DNA of 64,000 nt from an uncultured Arsenicibacter sp. Lineage in GTDB: Bacteria; Bacteroidota; Bacteroidia; Cytophagales; Spirosomataceae. The stretch covers positions 27,674 through 91,673 of the forward strand of contig NZ_CAMFHL010000003.1 in assembly GCF_945952095.1 (NCBI RefSeq). Reading direction: 5' to 3'. The translations under genes were made by a program, and so were the position numbers. Positions 1 through 8,261 of this stretch are shown piece after piece. The stretch's first letter is position 1. Every line of letters begins with the position of its first letter. The notes under the pieces are model-generated. The model worked only from the letters and a program-made list of their open reading frames with translations, had not been told where the DNA came from and did no database searches.

Positions 1-104
1 ATGAACAGATAAGGATTTAGGTTTTCTACGTCTCTATAAGTCATTATTGGTCAGTATTTTACTTATTTCAATGTCTTTTATGATTAAATCCTAAATCTTT
101 ACTC

Positions 105-1028
105 ATGAAAAAAAGTACGCTGCTTGTTTCTTTACTTACCTTGCTGGCTATCAGTGCGAAGGCGCAGATCCAGATGACAAAAGAGCAAATCCTGTTTTAC
201 ACGGCCGAATGGAAAGGCGAGCGCATGGCCGACGGCCGGCCAAAGGTGTCTGATAATCTCCTGAAACGCCTTAAAAATATTTCGCTGGAGGAAGCATGGG
301 GTATTATGCGGAAGGACGGTTACAACAGTCAGTTTGAGGGAAACTGGCAGATTATCCGGCCGGAAAAGCCAATGGTCGGCCGTGTTCTGACGGCACAGTA
401 TATGCCGAGCCGGCCGGATATGGAAAAGCCGATTAAGGAAAAAGGAAAGGCTGAAGGCCGCAAGGGCAATACAAACTCATGGCCGATTGACCTGTTGCAG
501 GAAAACGACGTGTATGTGGCCGACGGAATGGGGAAAATTGTCTGGGGAACCCTCATCGGCGATAACCTGGGAAACTCCATTTATGCAAAATCCAAAACCG
601 GGGTGATTTTTGACGGCAGCGTGCGCGATCTCGAAGGGCTGGAAGAAATCGAAGGATTCAACGGCTGGGTGCGTGGTTTTGATCCGTCGTATATTCAGGA
701 TATGACGATGACCTGCATCAACTGTCCGGTCCGGATCGGCCGCGCGGTTGCGATGCCGGGTGATGTGGTACTGGCCAAAAAAGAAGGGATTATCTTTATT
801 CCCGCCCATCTGGCCGAGAAGGTAATTCTGGAGTCAGAGTTTGTATCGTTGCAGGATAAATTCGGGCATCAGATGCTGCGCGAAGGGAAATATACACCGG
901 GGCAGATTGATCAGCAGTGGACTGCTGAAATCAAGCAGGATTTTATCAAGTGGATTGATCAGAATCCGGCAAAGGTGCCGATGCCCCGCGCCGATCTGGA
1001 TAAACTGCTGAAAAGCAAAAACTGGTAA
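105..1028 (+). CDS. Exported RraA-like family protein
   Basis: The fold is that of RraA / 4-hydroxy-4-methyl-2-oxoglutarate aldolase-like proteins. The family core is visible as a GDNLGN loop followed by a GVIFDGSVRD block with D170, R174 and D175, the residues expected around the metal/substrate site. Unlike cytosolic RraA (about 160 residues) this protein has 307 residues and begins with a clear Sec signal peptide (MKKSTLLVSLLTLLAISAKA, cut before QIQ), so it should act in the periplasm. That argues against RNase E regulation and for a small-molecule lyase or unknown role. The C-terminal 70 residues extend beyond the classical fold. It stands alone and ends at a strong terminator. Family assignment is secure; substrate unknown. 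Confidence 0.8.
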   Translation: MKKSTLLVSLLTLLAISAKAQIQMTKEQILFYTAEWKGERMADGRPKVSDNLLKRLKNISLEEAWGIMRKDGYNSQFEGNWQIIRPEKPMVGRVLTAQYMPSRPDMEKPIKEKGKAEGRKGNTNSWPIDLLQENDVYVADGMGKIVWGTLIGDNLGNSIYAKSKTGVIFDGSVRDLEGLEEIEGFNGWVRGFDPSYIQDMTMTCINCPVRIGRAVAMPGDVVLAKKEGIIFIPAHLAEKVILESEFVSLQDKFGHQMLREGKYTPGQIDQQWTAEIKQDFIKWIDQNPAKVPMPRADLDKLLKSKNW

Positions 1029-1040
1029 ATTGTTATAAAA

Positions 1041-1066
1041 AAAGGCCCCGTACGGGGCCTTTTTTA
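1041..1066. terminator. Bidirectional intrinsic terminator
   Basis: A perfect GGCCCCG/CGGGGCC palindrome is flanked by an A-run on the left and a T-run on the right. It lies between the convergent RraA-like gene and the anti-sigma factor gene and can end transcription on both strands. Confidence 0.85.
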
Positions 1067-1897
1067 TTACGAAGCTTTTATCGGGGTCATAGCAATTAGT
1101 GCTTCCAGATGCGGTGTCGGACTACCGCCCCGCTGCTCAATCGTGATGGCAAAGGCATCTACCGATCCTTTATCAATCGCATGCAGCGAATGGATACCGG
1201 TAACCGGGTCAAAGACACCCGCATCAAACGGTTTTCCGCCTTTCAGCGTCCAGAGCTGGTATTGCTGGGACGAAGGCAGAGCCGGCAGCGATGTAATATC
1301 CAGCGCCAGCTGCCCGGTTTGCTGATTCCAGTAAACGGCAAGGTTTCCGTCCGGTGCTTTGTCATTGCCTTTCAGCTGAATGATTCTGGTACCTGGCTGC
1401 CGGAGCAGGGCCATTACCTGATCCGTACCTGACCGTTGCGATTTAAGTGCATTTATATCCTGTTGCAGCGACGAGTTTGTGCTTCTGAGTGATGCCAGTG
1501 CCTGCTGATTATCGCGTAATCTGGTGATCAGAAAAAACGAAAACGCAAGTAATACTAAGCCGACAGAGGCGGCTGCAATCCAGGTGATATTATAAATCGG
1601 CCTTGTGTCCGGCATCGGAAGCACTTTGGCTTCCGGTTTTGCCTGTCCGTCAACCGGAGTTATTTCGGCAACGCCAAACGAAAGCTGACTCATAATCCGG
1701 TCGCGCAGAGCCGCAGGGGGCTCAACGCTGACAGACATGGCATATCCTTCTAATGCCAATGCCAGCTGATCTAGTTCCTGTTTAATTTCAGGGTAAATGG
1801 AAGAAAGACATTCTACCTCCCGGCGCTCCTGATCACTGGCTGCACCGAGTATGTAGGCTTCTAACGTCCCTGAAGCGATGTATTCCGCAACATTCAT
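1067..1897 (-). CDS. Anti-sigma factor, RskA/anti-sigma-K type
   Basis: A membrane-anchored inhibitor of the ECF sigma factor encoded just upstream. The N-terminal ~90 residues form a cytoplasmic anti-sigma domain (start MNVAEYIASGTLEAYILGAA). A single transmembrane helix follows near residues 108-130, then a short coiled segment and a C-terminal periplasmic RskA domain with the conserved run of small residues around QYQLWTLKGGKPFDAG. Its start codon overlaps the sigma gene stop by 4 bases (ATGA), indicating translational coupling. The family releases sigma after regulated proteolysis; that is known of RskA and only inferred here. It lacks the zinc-binding HxxxCxxC motif of ZAS anti-sigma factors. 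Confidence 0.88.
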   Translation of the reverse strand: MNVAEYIASGTLEAYILGAASDQERREVECLSSIYPEIKQELDQLALALEGYAMSVSVEPPAALRDRIMSQLSFGVAEITPVDGQAKPEAKVLPMPDTRPIYNITWIAAASVGLVLLAFSFFLITRLRDNQQALASLRSTNSSLQQDINALKSQRSGTDQVMALLRQPGTRIIQLKGNDKAPDGNLAVYWNQQTGQLALDITSLPALPSSQQYQLWTLKGGKPFDAGVFDPVTGIHSLHAIDKGSVDAFAITIEQRGGSPTPHLEALIAMTPIKAS

Positions 1898-2460
1898 GAA
1901 TGAAATAGCTGTTTCAGTTCTTGTAAGGCGGCCCTGATTCGTGTTTTAACGGTACCTAACGGCAGATTCAGCGTTTCGGCTGCTTCTTCGTGTGTATACC
2001 CCTTAAAGTATACCAAGTCAATTAATTCCTTCCTTTCGGGCCTTAATTGATCAACAACATCCTGAACGCCAATGTGATCCGGATTAACAGGCGGGGTGTT
2101 GTGCTGACCATCTACGATATATACGTTTTCTTCGTCAGTTCGGATTGCTTTGGTTGGATTTGGCCGGTGAGCTGCCTTGCTGGCACGTATGCTATCAATA
2201 GCTGTGTTGCGGGTAATATTTAACAACCAGGTGAATAAACGCCCTTTGCCGGCGTCATAAGCGTCCAGATTATTCCAGATTTTTATAAATGCTTCCTGCA
2301 ATAAATCTTCAGCCTGCTCTTCCTCTTGTACTATTTTAAGAAGTACACCGTAAAGAGCTGCTGAATATTGATCGTAAAGCCACTGAAATGCCTGTTGATC
2401 GCGCCGGTTAAGCTTTTCGATCAATACGCTTTCAGATACAAAGGGCTGTATGCGTTTCAC
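1894..2460 (-). CDS. ECF RNA polymerase sigma factor (SigK-like)
   Basis: An extracytoplasmic-function sigma-70 factor of 188 residues, the usual size. Region 2 spans about residues 20-90 (the DLLQEAFIKIW and FTWLLNITRNTAID blocks bind core enzyme and the -10). Region 4 spans about 130-185, with the helix-turn-helix GYTHEEAAETLNLPLGTVK. The start codon is GTG; no in-frame ATG lies near. It is translationally coupled to the RskA-type anti-sigma gene. A secreted fasciclin gene lies directly upstream on the same strand, the same neighbourhood known for mycobacterial SigK/RskA and the MPT70/MPT83 fasciclins, so that gene is a plausible target. Confidence 0.92.
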   Translation of the reverse strand: MKRIQPFVSESVLIEKLNRRDQQAFQWLYDQYSAALYGVLLKIVQEEEQAEDLLQEAFIKIWNNLDAYDAGKGRLFTWLLNITRNTAIDSIRASKAAHRPNPTKAIRTDEENVYIVDGQHNTPPVNPDHIGVQDVVDQLRPERKELIDLVYFKGYTHEEAAETLNLPLGTVKTRIRAALQELKQLFHS

Positions 2461-2483
2461 TGTTTAGCTGTATAGTTTTCAGT

Positions 2484-2513
2484 CAAATATATTAAAAAAC
2501 ACATCTAAGCAAT
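2484..2513 (-). promoter_or_regulatory. Candidate Bacteroidota promoter for the sigma gene
   Basis: On the minus strand a perfect TAnnTTTG -7 box (TATATTTG, 2484-2491) is preceded 18 bases upstream by ATTG, a partial match to the -33 element. It sits 23 bases before the GTG start of the sigma factor gene. Seen by eye only. Confidence 0.4.
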
Positions 2514-2716
2514 ACACAAACCCGGATCTTCCTGTAATTTTTGTGAGGAATAGGCTCATTCACTGGCAAATAGTTTGTTATGACGCTATTTACCAGTGAA
2601 TTGCGTTTACTAAAGCTAAAAAGATGCTGCTGGTAAGTATGTACTAATTTAAGAAGCGGTGCAATATGGCATGATAATCGCACCGGTAAAAAGTTTACGT
2701 ATTCTTATTTAAAGGT

Positions 2717-3763
2717 TCATTTGCCTTTTACAGGACTTAGTACAGCTGTGATTCCGTGCACAATTCCGTTGGCCTGCCGTTCGTCCGGTGTGTCAATCAT
2801 TGCCGTTTTGCCGGATTCGTCGAGTAGGATTATTTTATTATTTCCGGAAAGCTGCGCCGTTAAGATACGTCCGTCCAGCGTTTTTAACTGCGCTTTTCCC
2901 TGACCGGCCTTAATTTGCCGCATCAGCTCTTTGGCGTCCAGCGTACCGGCAACTACGTGATACCGGAGTGTCCGGGTGAGCACATCGCGGTTTTCTCCTT
3001 CCAGCATTGTATTCTGGGTTTGAACCGGCAGTTTCTTAAACGCAGCATTCGACGGGGCAAACAGTGTATAAGGCCCCGCACCTTTTAAGGTCTGATCGAG
3101 GTTAACGGCTTGTAAGGCGTTTTGCAGCGTTGTATAATCAGGTTGCGAACTGGTAAAGTCGCCGACTGTTGCGCGCGGGGAGGCTACGTCAATCGGAACA
3201 GTTGGTGCCGTCGTTACGGCCTTGTTGATGGCCTGACCAGTGCCGGTAGCTGCCCGTTTGGTTAAATCGGGACTTTCTGCACTTTTGGTGGCTGCTGATT
3301 CAGCAGTCATAGCCGGTGTCGTGACCGGTGTGGCATTAACACCGGTTGGCGGAGCGGTAACCTGCTGACTGTTATAATTCGACACATTGCTGTTGTTCAT
3401 CATATTGCCGCTGTTAACCGATTCCTGCCGGTACGAAGCATCCTGATTCTGAACCGCACCTGCTTCCATGGATTTATTTACGTGCTGGCCGGCAGGCGCA
3501 GAAGGCGGATTTACAGGGGCATAACCAGCCGTTGTACGGTCTGACTGCATCCGGCTGTTCGTATCCGTCCGGCGTTGCATCCGGCGTTCGTCACGTTCCC
3601 GTCTGCGCACGGCTTTTTTCTCCTGCCAGCTTTGTTTTTTGTCTGCCGGAGCGGCTGTGGTTTCCTGACTGAGCTGACTTTCAGGGATAATCTGTGCGTA
3701 TAAGGACTGGCTGGCCAGCAGCAAGCCGCCGCTGAGTAGGCCTGATAGAATGATACGTTTCAT
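2717..3763 (-). CDS. Secreted fasciclin-domain protein
   Basis: A 348-residue exported protein. It has a signal peptide (residues 1-23, ending SLYAQ), then a low-complexity Q/N/S/T/A-rich linker with a charged RRRERDERRMQRR stretch, and one C-terminal FAS1 domain from about residue 200. FAS1 hallmarks seen are TLQNALQAVNLDQTL, GPYTLFAPSNAAFKKLP, LRYHVVAGTLDAKEL and the final NGIVHGITAVLSP. FAS1 domains mediate adhesion or matrix binding. The gene lies behind the ECF sigma/anti-sigma pair on the same strand. The disordered linker may let the domain reach out from the cell envelope (inference). Confidence 0.88.
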   Translation of the reverse strand: MKRIILSGLLSGGLLLASQSLYAQIIPESQLSQETTAAPADKKQSWQEKKAVRRRERDERRMQRRTDTNSRMQSDRTTAGYAPVNPPSAPAGQHVNKSMEAGAVQNQDASYRQESVNSGNMMNNSNVSNYNSQQVTAPPTGVNATPVTTPAMTAESAATKSAESPDLTKRAATGTGQAINKAVTTAPTVPIDVASPRATVGDFTSSQPDYTTLQNALQAVNLDQTLKGAGPYTLFAPSNAAFKKLPVQTQNTMLEGENRDVLTRTLRYHVVAGTLDAKELMRQIKAGQGKAQLKTLDGRILTAQLSGNNKIILLDESGKTAMIDTPDERQANGIVHGITAVLSPVKGK

Positions 3764-3807
3764 AGCGTTGAGTAGCTGATTGTACAGCGTAGTATTGTTG
3801 TTAATAC

Positions 3808-3850
3808 AAAAAAAGAGTGTAATCCGGTACGTACCGAACTACACTCTTTA
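3808..3850 (-). terminator. Intrinsic terminator after tex
   Basis: Arms AAAGAGTGTA and TACACTCTTT (3812-3849) enclose an inner CGGTACGTACCG palindrome. Read on the minus strand it is followed by a run of T, downstream of tex and upstream of the fasciclin gene. Confidence 0.75.
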
Positions 3851-3895
3851 AAACCGGTCGACTAAGTAAATGTTTCCGGCCGTGCTAAATCTGCA

Positions 3896-6025
3896 CTATA
3901 ATTTCATCGTCAGCGCTATCCGCTTACGGGCCATATCCACTTCTGTAACCTTTACCTGTACTTTCTGATGAACCCGAACCACTTCACGCGGGTCTTTGAC
4001 AAACTGGTGCGATAACTGCGAGATGTGCACCAGACCGTCCTGCTTCACGCCAATGTCTACGAATGCCCCGAAAGCGGTCACGTTGGTCACGACGCCGCTC
4101 AGTACCATACCTTCATGGAGATCTTCCATGGTCCGGATGCGGGCGTCGTATTCAAAATCAGACAGCGGTTCGCGCGGGTCACGGCCGGGTTTCTCAAGTT
4201 CGGCCAGAATGTCGCGCAGGGTCGGTAAGCCGATTGTCTGCGTTACATAACGCTCCGGCTTAATCTGTTTCCGCAGGTCGGGACGTTTGATCAGGTCGGC
4301 CACCGTAGTATTCAGATCACCGGCCATTTTTTCCACCACGGCATAACTTTCCGGGTGAACCGCACTGTTGTCGAGCGGATTACGGGCACCGTCGATCCGT
4401 AAGAAACCGGCACATTGCTCATAGGCTTTCGGGCCGAGGCGCGGCACTTTTTTCAGTTGATCGCGGGAGGAGAACGGTCCGTTCTGGGCGCGGAACTGCA
4501 CAATGTTATTCGCCAGTTGCGGGCCGAGCCCCGACACATAACGCAGCAGGTGCGCACTGGCAGTGTTCAGGGATACACCAACCTGGTTCACGCAGCTTTC
4601 AACAATGCCGTCGAGGCTTTTCTTCAGATCACCCTGATCGACATCGTGCTGGTACTGGCCGACACCGATGGATTTCGGGTCAATTTTGACCAGTTCGGCC
4701 AGCGGGTCCATAAGCCGGCGACCAATCGAAACCGCACCCCGCACCGTCACGTCCTTATCCGGAAATTCTTCGCGGGCCACGTCGGAGGCCGAATAGACCG
4801 AAGCACCCTGCTCACTTACCACAAAAATCGAAACCGTGTGGGAGAACGTCAGGCTGCGGACAAAATCTTCGGTTTCGCGGCCGGCCGTACCGTTCCCGAT
4901 GGCAATGGCTTCAATATGATGCTGTTGTACCAGCTTCAGGACCGTAAACGTCGCCTGCTGCTTAGCCGAATCGGACATGAACAGGTGAATGACGGTATCG
5001 GTCAGGAGGTTGCCCTGAGCATCGAGCACCACAACCTTACAGCCGGTCCGGTAGCCCGGGTCGATGGCCAGTACGCGTTTCTGGCCAAGGGGCGAACTCA
5101 GCAGCAGCTGCCGCAGGTTATCGGCAAAAATCCGGATTGCTTCCTGATCGGCCTTTTGCTTCGACAGGTTGTCGAATTCCGTTTCAATCGATGGTTTCAG
5201 TAACCGTTTATAGCCATCGCGCACAGCCAGCTCGACCTGATCCTGACAGGCGGGGGTGGCGCGGAACGACACGAACTGGCGTTGCAGGCGCTCAACGGCC
5301 GCGTCTTCATCCGGACTGATGCTGACCGATAGAAACCCTTCGGCTTCTCCCCGCCGGATGGCCAGCAGCCGGTGCGACGGCACGCGCCGCAGCGGTTCGG
5401 CAAAATCAAAGTAATCCTTGAACTTGACGCCCTCGGTTTCCTTGTTTTTTTTGACAACGGCGCGGATAATGGCTTCCCGTTCGAAAATGTTCCGGATCCG
5501 CTGGCGGGCGTCGGTATCTTCGCTGACCCGTTCCGCCAGAATGTCGCGGGCGCCTTGTAAGGCATCGGCCACCGTCGGGACGGCATCGCTCAGATAGCGT
5601 TCGGCTACCCGTTCCGGATCCCGTTCCTTCTGGTCAAAAAGCAGGTTGGCGAGTGGTTCCAGCCCCCGTTCGATGGCAATGGTGGCGCGGGTTTTCCGCT
5701 TCGGTTTATACGGCAGATAAAGGTCTTCCAGATCGGTGAGGGTATCGGCCGCTTCAATTTTTTTCTGTAGTTCGGGCGTCAGTTTACCCTGTTCACTAAT
5801 CGATTTCAGGATGGCTTCCCGACGTTTGTCGAGTTCCTGAAGTTTTTGGTATGTATCGCGGATGGCCGAGATCTGAACCTCGTCCAGTTGATTGGTCGCT
5901 TCTTTCCGGTAGCGGGCAATAAACGGTACGGTAGCCCCGCCGTCGAGCAGCTGAATCGTGTTCGCAACCTGCCGGCTATTCAGGTTCAGTAGACCGGCAA
6001 TGCGGTGATCATACGTTTGGGTCAT
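3896..6025 (-). CDS. tex: Tex family RNA-binding transcription accessory protein
   Basis: A full-length Tex homologue (709 residues; family range about 700-780). Order of domains: N-terminal helical Tex domain (1-190), YqgF/RNase H-like core with the RVLAIDPGYRTGCK block near 320, helix-hairpin-helix region (~490-560, including GLGPQLANNIVQFRAQNG), and a C-terminal S1 RNA-binding domain (~630-705, GMVLSGVVTNVTAFGAFVDIG). Tex is cytoplasmic and binds nucleic acid and RNA polymerase; its precise cellular role varies between species. It appears monocistronic, with a terminator after it. The start is the first ATG, giving the usual N-terminus. Confidence 0.96.
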   Translation of the reverse strand: MTQTYDHRIAGLLNLNSRQVANTIQLLDGGATVPFIARYRKEATNQLDEVQISAIRDTYQKLQELDKRREAILKSISEQGKLTPELQKKIEAADTLTDLEDLYLPYKPKRKTRATIAIERGLEPLANLLFDQKERDPERVAERYLSDAVPTVADALQGARDILAERVSEDTDARQRIRNIFEREAIIRAVVKKNKETEGVKFKDYFDFAEPLRRVPSHRLLAIRRGEAEGFLSVSISPDEDAAVERLQRQFVSFRATPACQDQVELAVRDGYKRLLKPSIETEFDNLSKQKADQEAIRIFADNLRQLLLSSPLGQKRVLAIDPGYRTGCKVVVLDAQGNLLTDTVIHLFMSDSAKQQATFTVLKLVQQHHIEAIAIGNGTAGRETEDFVRSLTFSHTVSIFVVSEQGASVYSASDVAREEFPDKDVTVRGAVSIGRRLMDPLAELVKIDPKSIGVGQYQHDVDQGDLKKSLDGIVESCVNQVGVSLNTASAHLLRYVSGLGPQLANNIVQFRAQNGPFSSRDQLKKVPRLGPKAYEQCAGFLRIDGARNPLDNSAVHPESYAVVEKMAGDLNTTVADLIKRPDLRKQIKPERYVTQTIGLPTLRDILAELEKPGRDPREPLSDFEYDARIRTMEDLHEGMVLSGVVTNVTAFGAFVDIGVKQDGLVHISQLSHQFVKDPREVVRVHQKVQVKVTEVDMARKRIALTMKL

Positions 6026-6112
6026 GAAAATTTAGTAAAGCAATCAAAACGCAAAAAAAGCCGGTTCCGTGGTTCAGGGCAACTTTTTTTGTGTTTGTGT
6101 CGCAATTAGGCC

Positions 6113-6145
6113 AAAATAAAAATCGCCGGTGTTGGCCGGCGATTT
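6113..6145 (-). terminator. Intrinsic terminator after the DUF6580 gene
   Basis: A perfect 10-base inverted repeat AAATCGCCGG/CCGGCGATTT (6120-6145), followed on the minus strand by TTATTTT, lies about 20 bases after the stop of the DUF6580 membrane gene. Confidence 0.75.
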
Positions 6146-6166
6146 GCAATTATATCTGTATCAGGA

Positions 6167-6703
6167 TTAAGCAATCCGCAGGCTGCTGAAGCGTTGTTGC
6201 AGCAGGTAGTAGCCACCGAACAGGACAGTGCTGAAAACCAGATCGCCGCACACACCATTCAGGAAAAACGACTGCCCGTTGTAGAAGGCCAGACCAGCAG
6301 TGTAGCAGGTAAACAGGCCCTGCATGTCCTGGGTATAGTAGGTTGAACCATACCAGACGGCAAAGTTAGTGATCAGGAAAAACAGCACCGATGAGGCGAT
6401 CGCTGAGGCAGCCACGCGGCCGGCAGTCGGGCGGCGCAGGGCGACCATGCCGATCACCCAGGTCAGGGCAAAGCTAACGTACACCGAAAGCATATTGCCG
6501 TGGAAACCGATCAGGGCATCGCTCAGCAACATGGCCAGCATCGGAATGATCAGCCCTAACCACTTTTTCTCAAACTTAACGGCACCAAAAAGCGCCATGG
6601 CAGCAATTGGTGTGAAGTTTGGCCAGTGTGGTAATAACCGGAATAAGGCGGCTAATAAAACAATGGATGTTACGGTTGTCAGGCGAATGCTTATTGGTTT
6701 CAT
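6167..6703 (-). CDS. DUF6580 family putative membrane transport protein
   Basis: A 178-residue polytopic membrane protein with five or six hydrophobic segments. The family pattern is clear: NFTPIAAMALFGAV near the start, an LLSDALIGFH turn, a central LFFLITNFAVWYGS block and a closing GDLVFSTVLFGGYYLL. The ATG at 6703 is preferred over the in-frame one at 6742 because homologues begin just before the first helix (MKPISIRL). Its size and layout recall substrate-binding (S) subunits of ECF vitamin transporters; the substrate is not known to me. The next gene upstream on the same strand encodes a CobS-like protein, a possible link to cobalamin (inference). Confidence 0.72.
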   Translation of the reverse strand: MKPISIRLTTVTSIVLLAALFRLLPHWPNFTPIAAMALFGAVKFEKKWLGLIIPMLAMLLSDALIGFHGNMLSVYVSFALTWVIGMVALRRPTAGRVAASAIASSVLFFLITNFAVWYGSTYYTQDMQGLFTCYTAGLAFYNGQSFFLNGVCGDLVFSTVLFGGYYLLQQRFSSLRIA

Positions 6704-6865
6704 GTTACAATGTTCAGAATACGTCTTGCAAAGATATTGCATTTTTTAATAGGCGGAACGCAAAATAAACCGACAAGGCTGACAAAGATTGTACTGTTGC
6801 GACGGAGTTTTCACCGGATTGGCGGATCCCGTCTATTTATCAGGCCGGTTGCTACCGGTAAATAC

Positions 6866-7525
6866 CTATACCGAAACCCAGAGGAAAGACACAAAAGAGA
6901 TGTACAGAAAGGCTTCTGCAATCTGCTGCGCGGCCCCGATACCCGTTACCGGATCAGCTCCTGCCGGCAGCCGGCGATACCAGCGGGCAATGCCAAACCG
7001 CACGCCTGAGAGCGGAAGCAGGAAAAGACCATAAATCCAGAGTCCACTGTAGAGTACCAAGCCAATCAGGGGGACAAGCGCCAGCAGTCCGGCCACGACG
7101 AGGTTAGCACCGGACAATTCCGTGATGCGGTTGGGGGACGGTAGGGTAAGCGCCAGAAAGCGGCTGAGACTGTGAACAACCAGCAGTTGCAGGGCCATGT
7201 CCCATGAAAAGACGCGCACCGTCAGCATGGTGTGCAGGGTGACCAGCTTAATGGCTAACAGCCCCGTCAGGGCTACAATGCCGTTGGCGGTCAGGCTACT
7301 GCCGGGCGAGCCGGATTGGCTGATAACGGTCGTAAATGAGGCTTCGGCCCGGGCGCGGCTAAGCCAGACACTGACCAGCAGGCTGACCAGCACCGCCAGT
7401 TCATTCGGAAACAGAAACTGACCTGCCCAAAAAACGGCAGCGGCGATACCGCCGGTAAGCCAGCCGGCAAGGGGATATAAAAGGGCTTGTTTACTGGTTT
7501 GCGGGGCTAAAAACAATGTTCTCAT
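6866..7525 (-). CDS. CobS-like membrane protein lacking the catalytic acidic motif
   Basis: A 219-residue polytopic membrane protein. By recall it aligns along most of its length with cobalamin synthase CobS (adenosylcobinamide-GDP ribazoletransferase): YPLAGWLTGGIAAAVFW matches the CobS N-terminal helix, VVHSLSRFLALTL the AHALSR block, ELSGANLVVAGLLALVPL the RLSGADL block, and TGIGAAQQIAEAFLYIS the C-terminal GDxLGAxQQxxE block. The segment where CobS carries its HEDGLAD-type Mg-binding motif reads RARAEASFTTVISQSG instead, so enzymatic activity is doubtful. The usual first 20-25 residues are also missing, and the start overlaps the Uma2 gene by 35 bases. It may be a decayed or repurposed paralogue. 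Automatic tools might call it simply a hypothetical membrane protein. Confidence 0.6.
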   Translation of the reverse strand: MRTLFLAPQTSKQALLYPLAGWLTGGIAAAVFWAGQFLFPNELAVLVSLLVSVWLSRARAEASFTTVISQSGSPGSSLTANGIVALTGLLAIKLVTLHTMLTVRVFSWDMALQLLVVHSLSRFLALTLPSPNRITELSGANLVVAGLLALVPLIGLVLYSGLWIYGLFLLPLSGVRFGIARWYRRLPAGADPVTGIGAAQQIAEAFLYISFVSFLWVSV

Positions 7526-8069
7526 AAATAGCCGAAAGGGGCAGCGAGAGCGCTATGTGTTCCAGAAAGAGCACCTGATCGGGCCGATCAAATACTTCAT
7601 ATTTCCAGAAATGAACATTCCGGCTATATAGTTCAATGTGGTACTCATATTGGGAAATGAGCAGGTAATGCATCAGCGACGGCATCCGCTGGTACTGCTG
7701 CCATTTAAAGCTGCGGTCATGGTCGGTCGTTGATCTGGACAATACCTCGACAATGAGCGTTGGCTGCTTTACAACAAACCGTGCCTGTAAGTCGTCGGGG
7801 TGGCAGGTCAGCATGATATCGGGATAGGGGTAATAGACATCCCGGATTACTTCCAGTTTGACACTTTCTGAGAAGGTACGGCATCCCTGCGGCGCAAAGG
7901 TATCTTTGATTATGCGCTTTGTGTTATCAACAATGTCGTTGTGGTTCAGCGACGTGCCGGCCATGGCGAAAACTTCGCCTCTATAAAATTCATGGCGGAC
8001 CTCACTGGTTTCTTCCAGAGCAAAGTACTCACTTGTGGAGAGACGTTTTTCGTACCGGGTTGATTGCAT
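7491..8069 (-). CDS. Uma2 family (DUF820) restriction-endonuclease-like protein
   Basis: A 192-residue protein of the Uma2/DUF820 family, a PD-(D/E)xK nuclease fold of unknown biological role. Family markers: MAGTSLNHNDIVDN, YPYPDIMLTC with the active-site Asp, PTLIVEVLSRST (Glu and following beta strand), then DHDRSFKWQQYQRMPSLMHYLLI with the conserved DR..K..Y pattern. Members are often solitary and present in many copies in Cytophagales and Cyanobacteria. It overlaps the start of the downstream CobS-like gene. No partner toxin, antitoxin or methylase is visible nearby. Confidence 0.85.
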   Translation of the reverse strand: MQSTRYEKRLSTSEYFALEETSEVRHEFYRGEVFAMAGTSLNHNDIVDNTKRIIKDTFAPQGCRTFSESVKLEVIRDVYYPYPDIMLTCHPDDLQARFVVKQPTLIVEVLSRSTTDHDRSFKWQQYQRMPSLMHYLLISQYEYHIELYSRNVHFWKYEVFDRPDQVLFLEHIALSLPLSAIYENIVFSPANQ

Positions 8070-8160
8070 GATATTGAGGTTTCAAATCTGAAAGCTTTTC
8101 TGCTCCGCTTCAGACGTTATTCCTACCGGTGATTTCCGGACAACTTTAATTAAATGGTAT

Positions 8161-8231
8161 TACACCACATAGGCACATAGAAAAACAAAGATACCTTACC
8201 TTTTATGTGATCGATGTACCTATGCGGTGTA
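8161..8231. repeat. Intergenic inverted repeat (ACACCACATAGG family)
   Basis: The left arm TACACCACATAGGCACATA (8161-8179) faces an imperfect inverted copy ending ACCTATGCGGTGTA (8212-8231). It lies in the 192-base space between the Uma2 gene start and the end of trpB. Nothing else is recognisable in that space. Confidence 0.6.
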
Positions 8232-8261
8232 CGTATGTAACGATTGATATCGTTTGCTCAG

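Noticed and set aside
2492..2683. 63-codon open frame in the spacer before the sigma gene
   Set aside because: Overlaps the candidate sigma promoter and has no coding features.
4415..5203. Long plus-strand open frame (262 codons) opposite tex
   Set aside because: It is the antisense shadow of a clearly conserved coding sequence, with no family resemblance or start context of its own.
6704..6865. Cobalamin riboswitch before the DUF6580 gene
   Set aside because: No B12-box or conserved riboswitch core could be recognised in this 162-base space.
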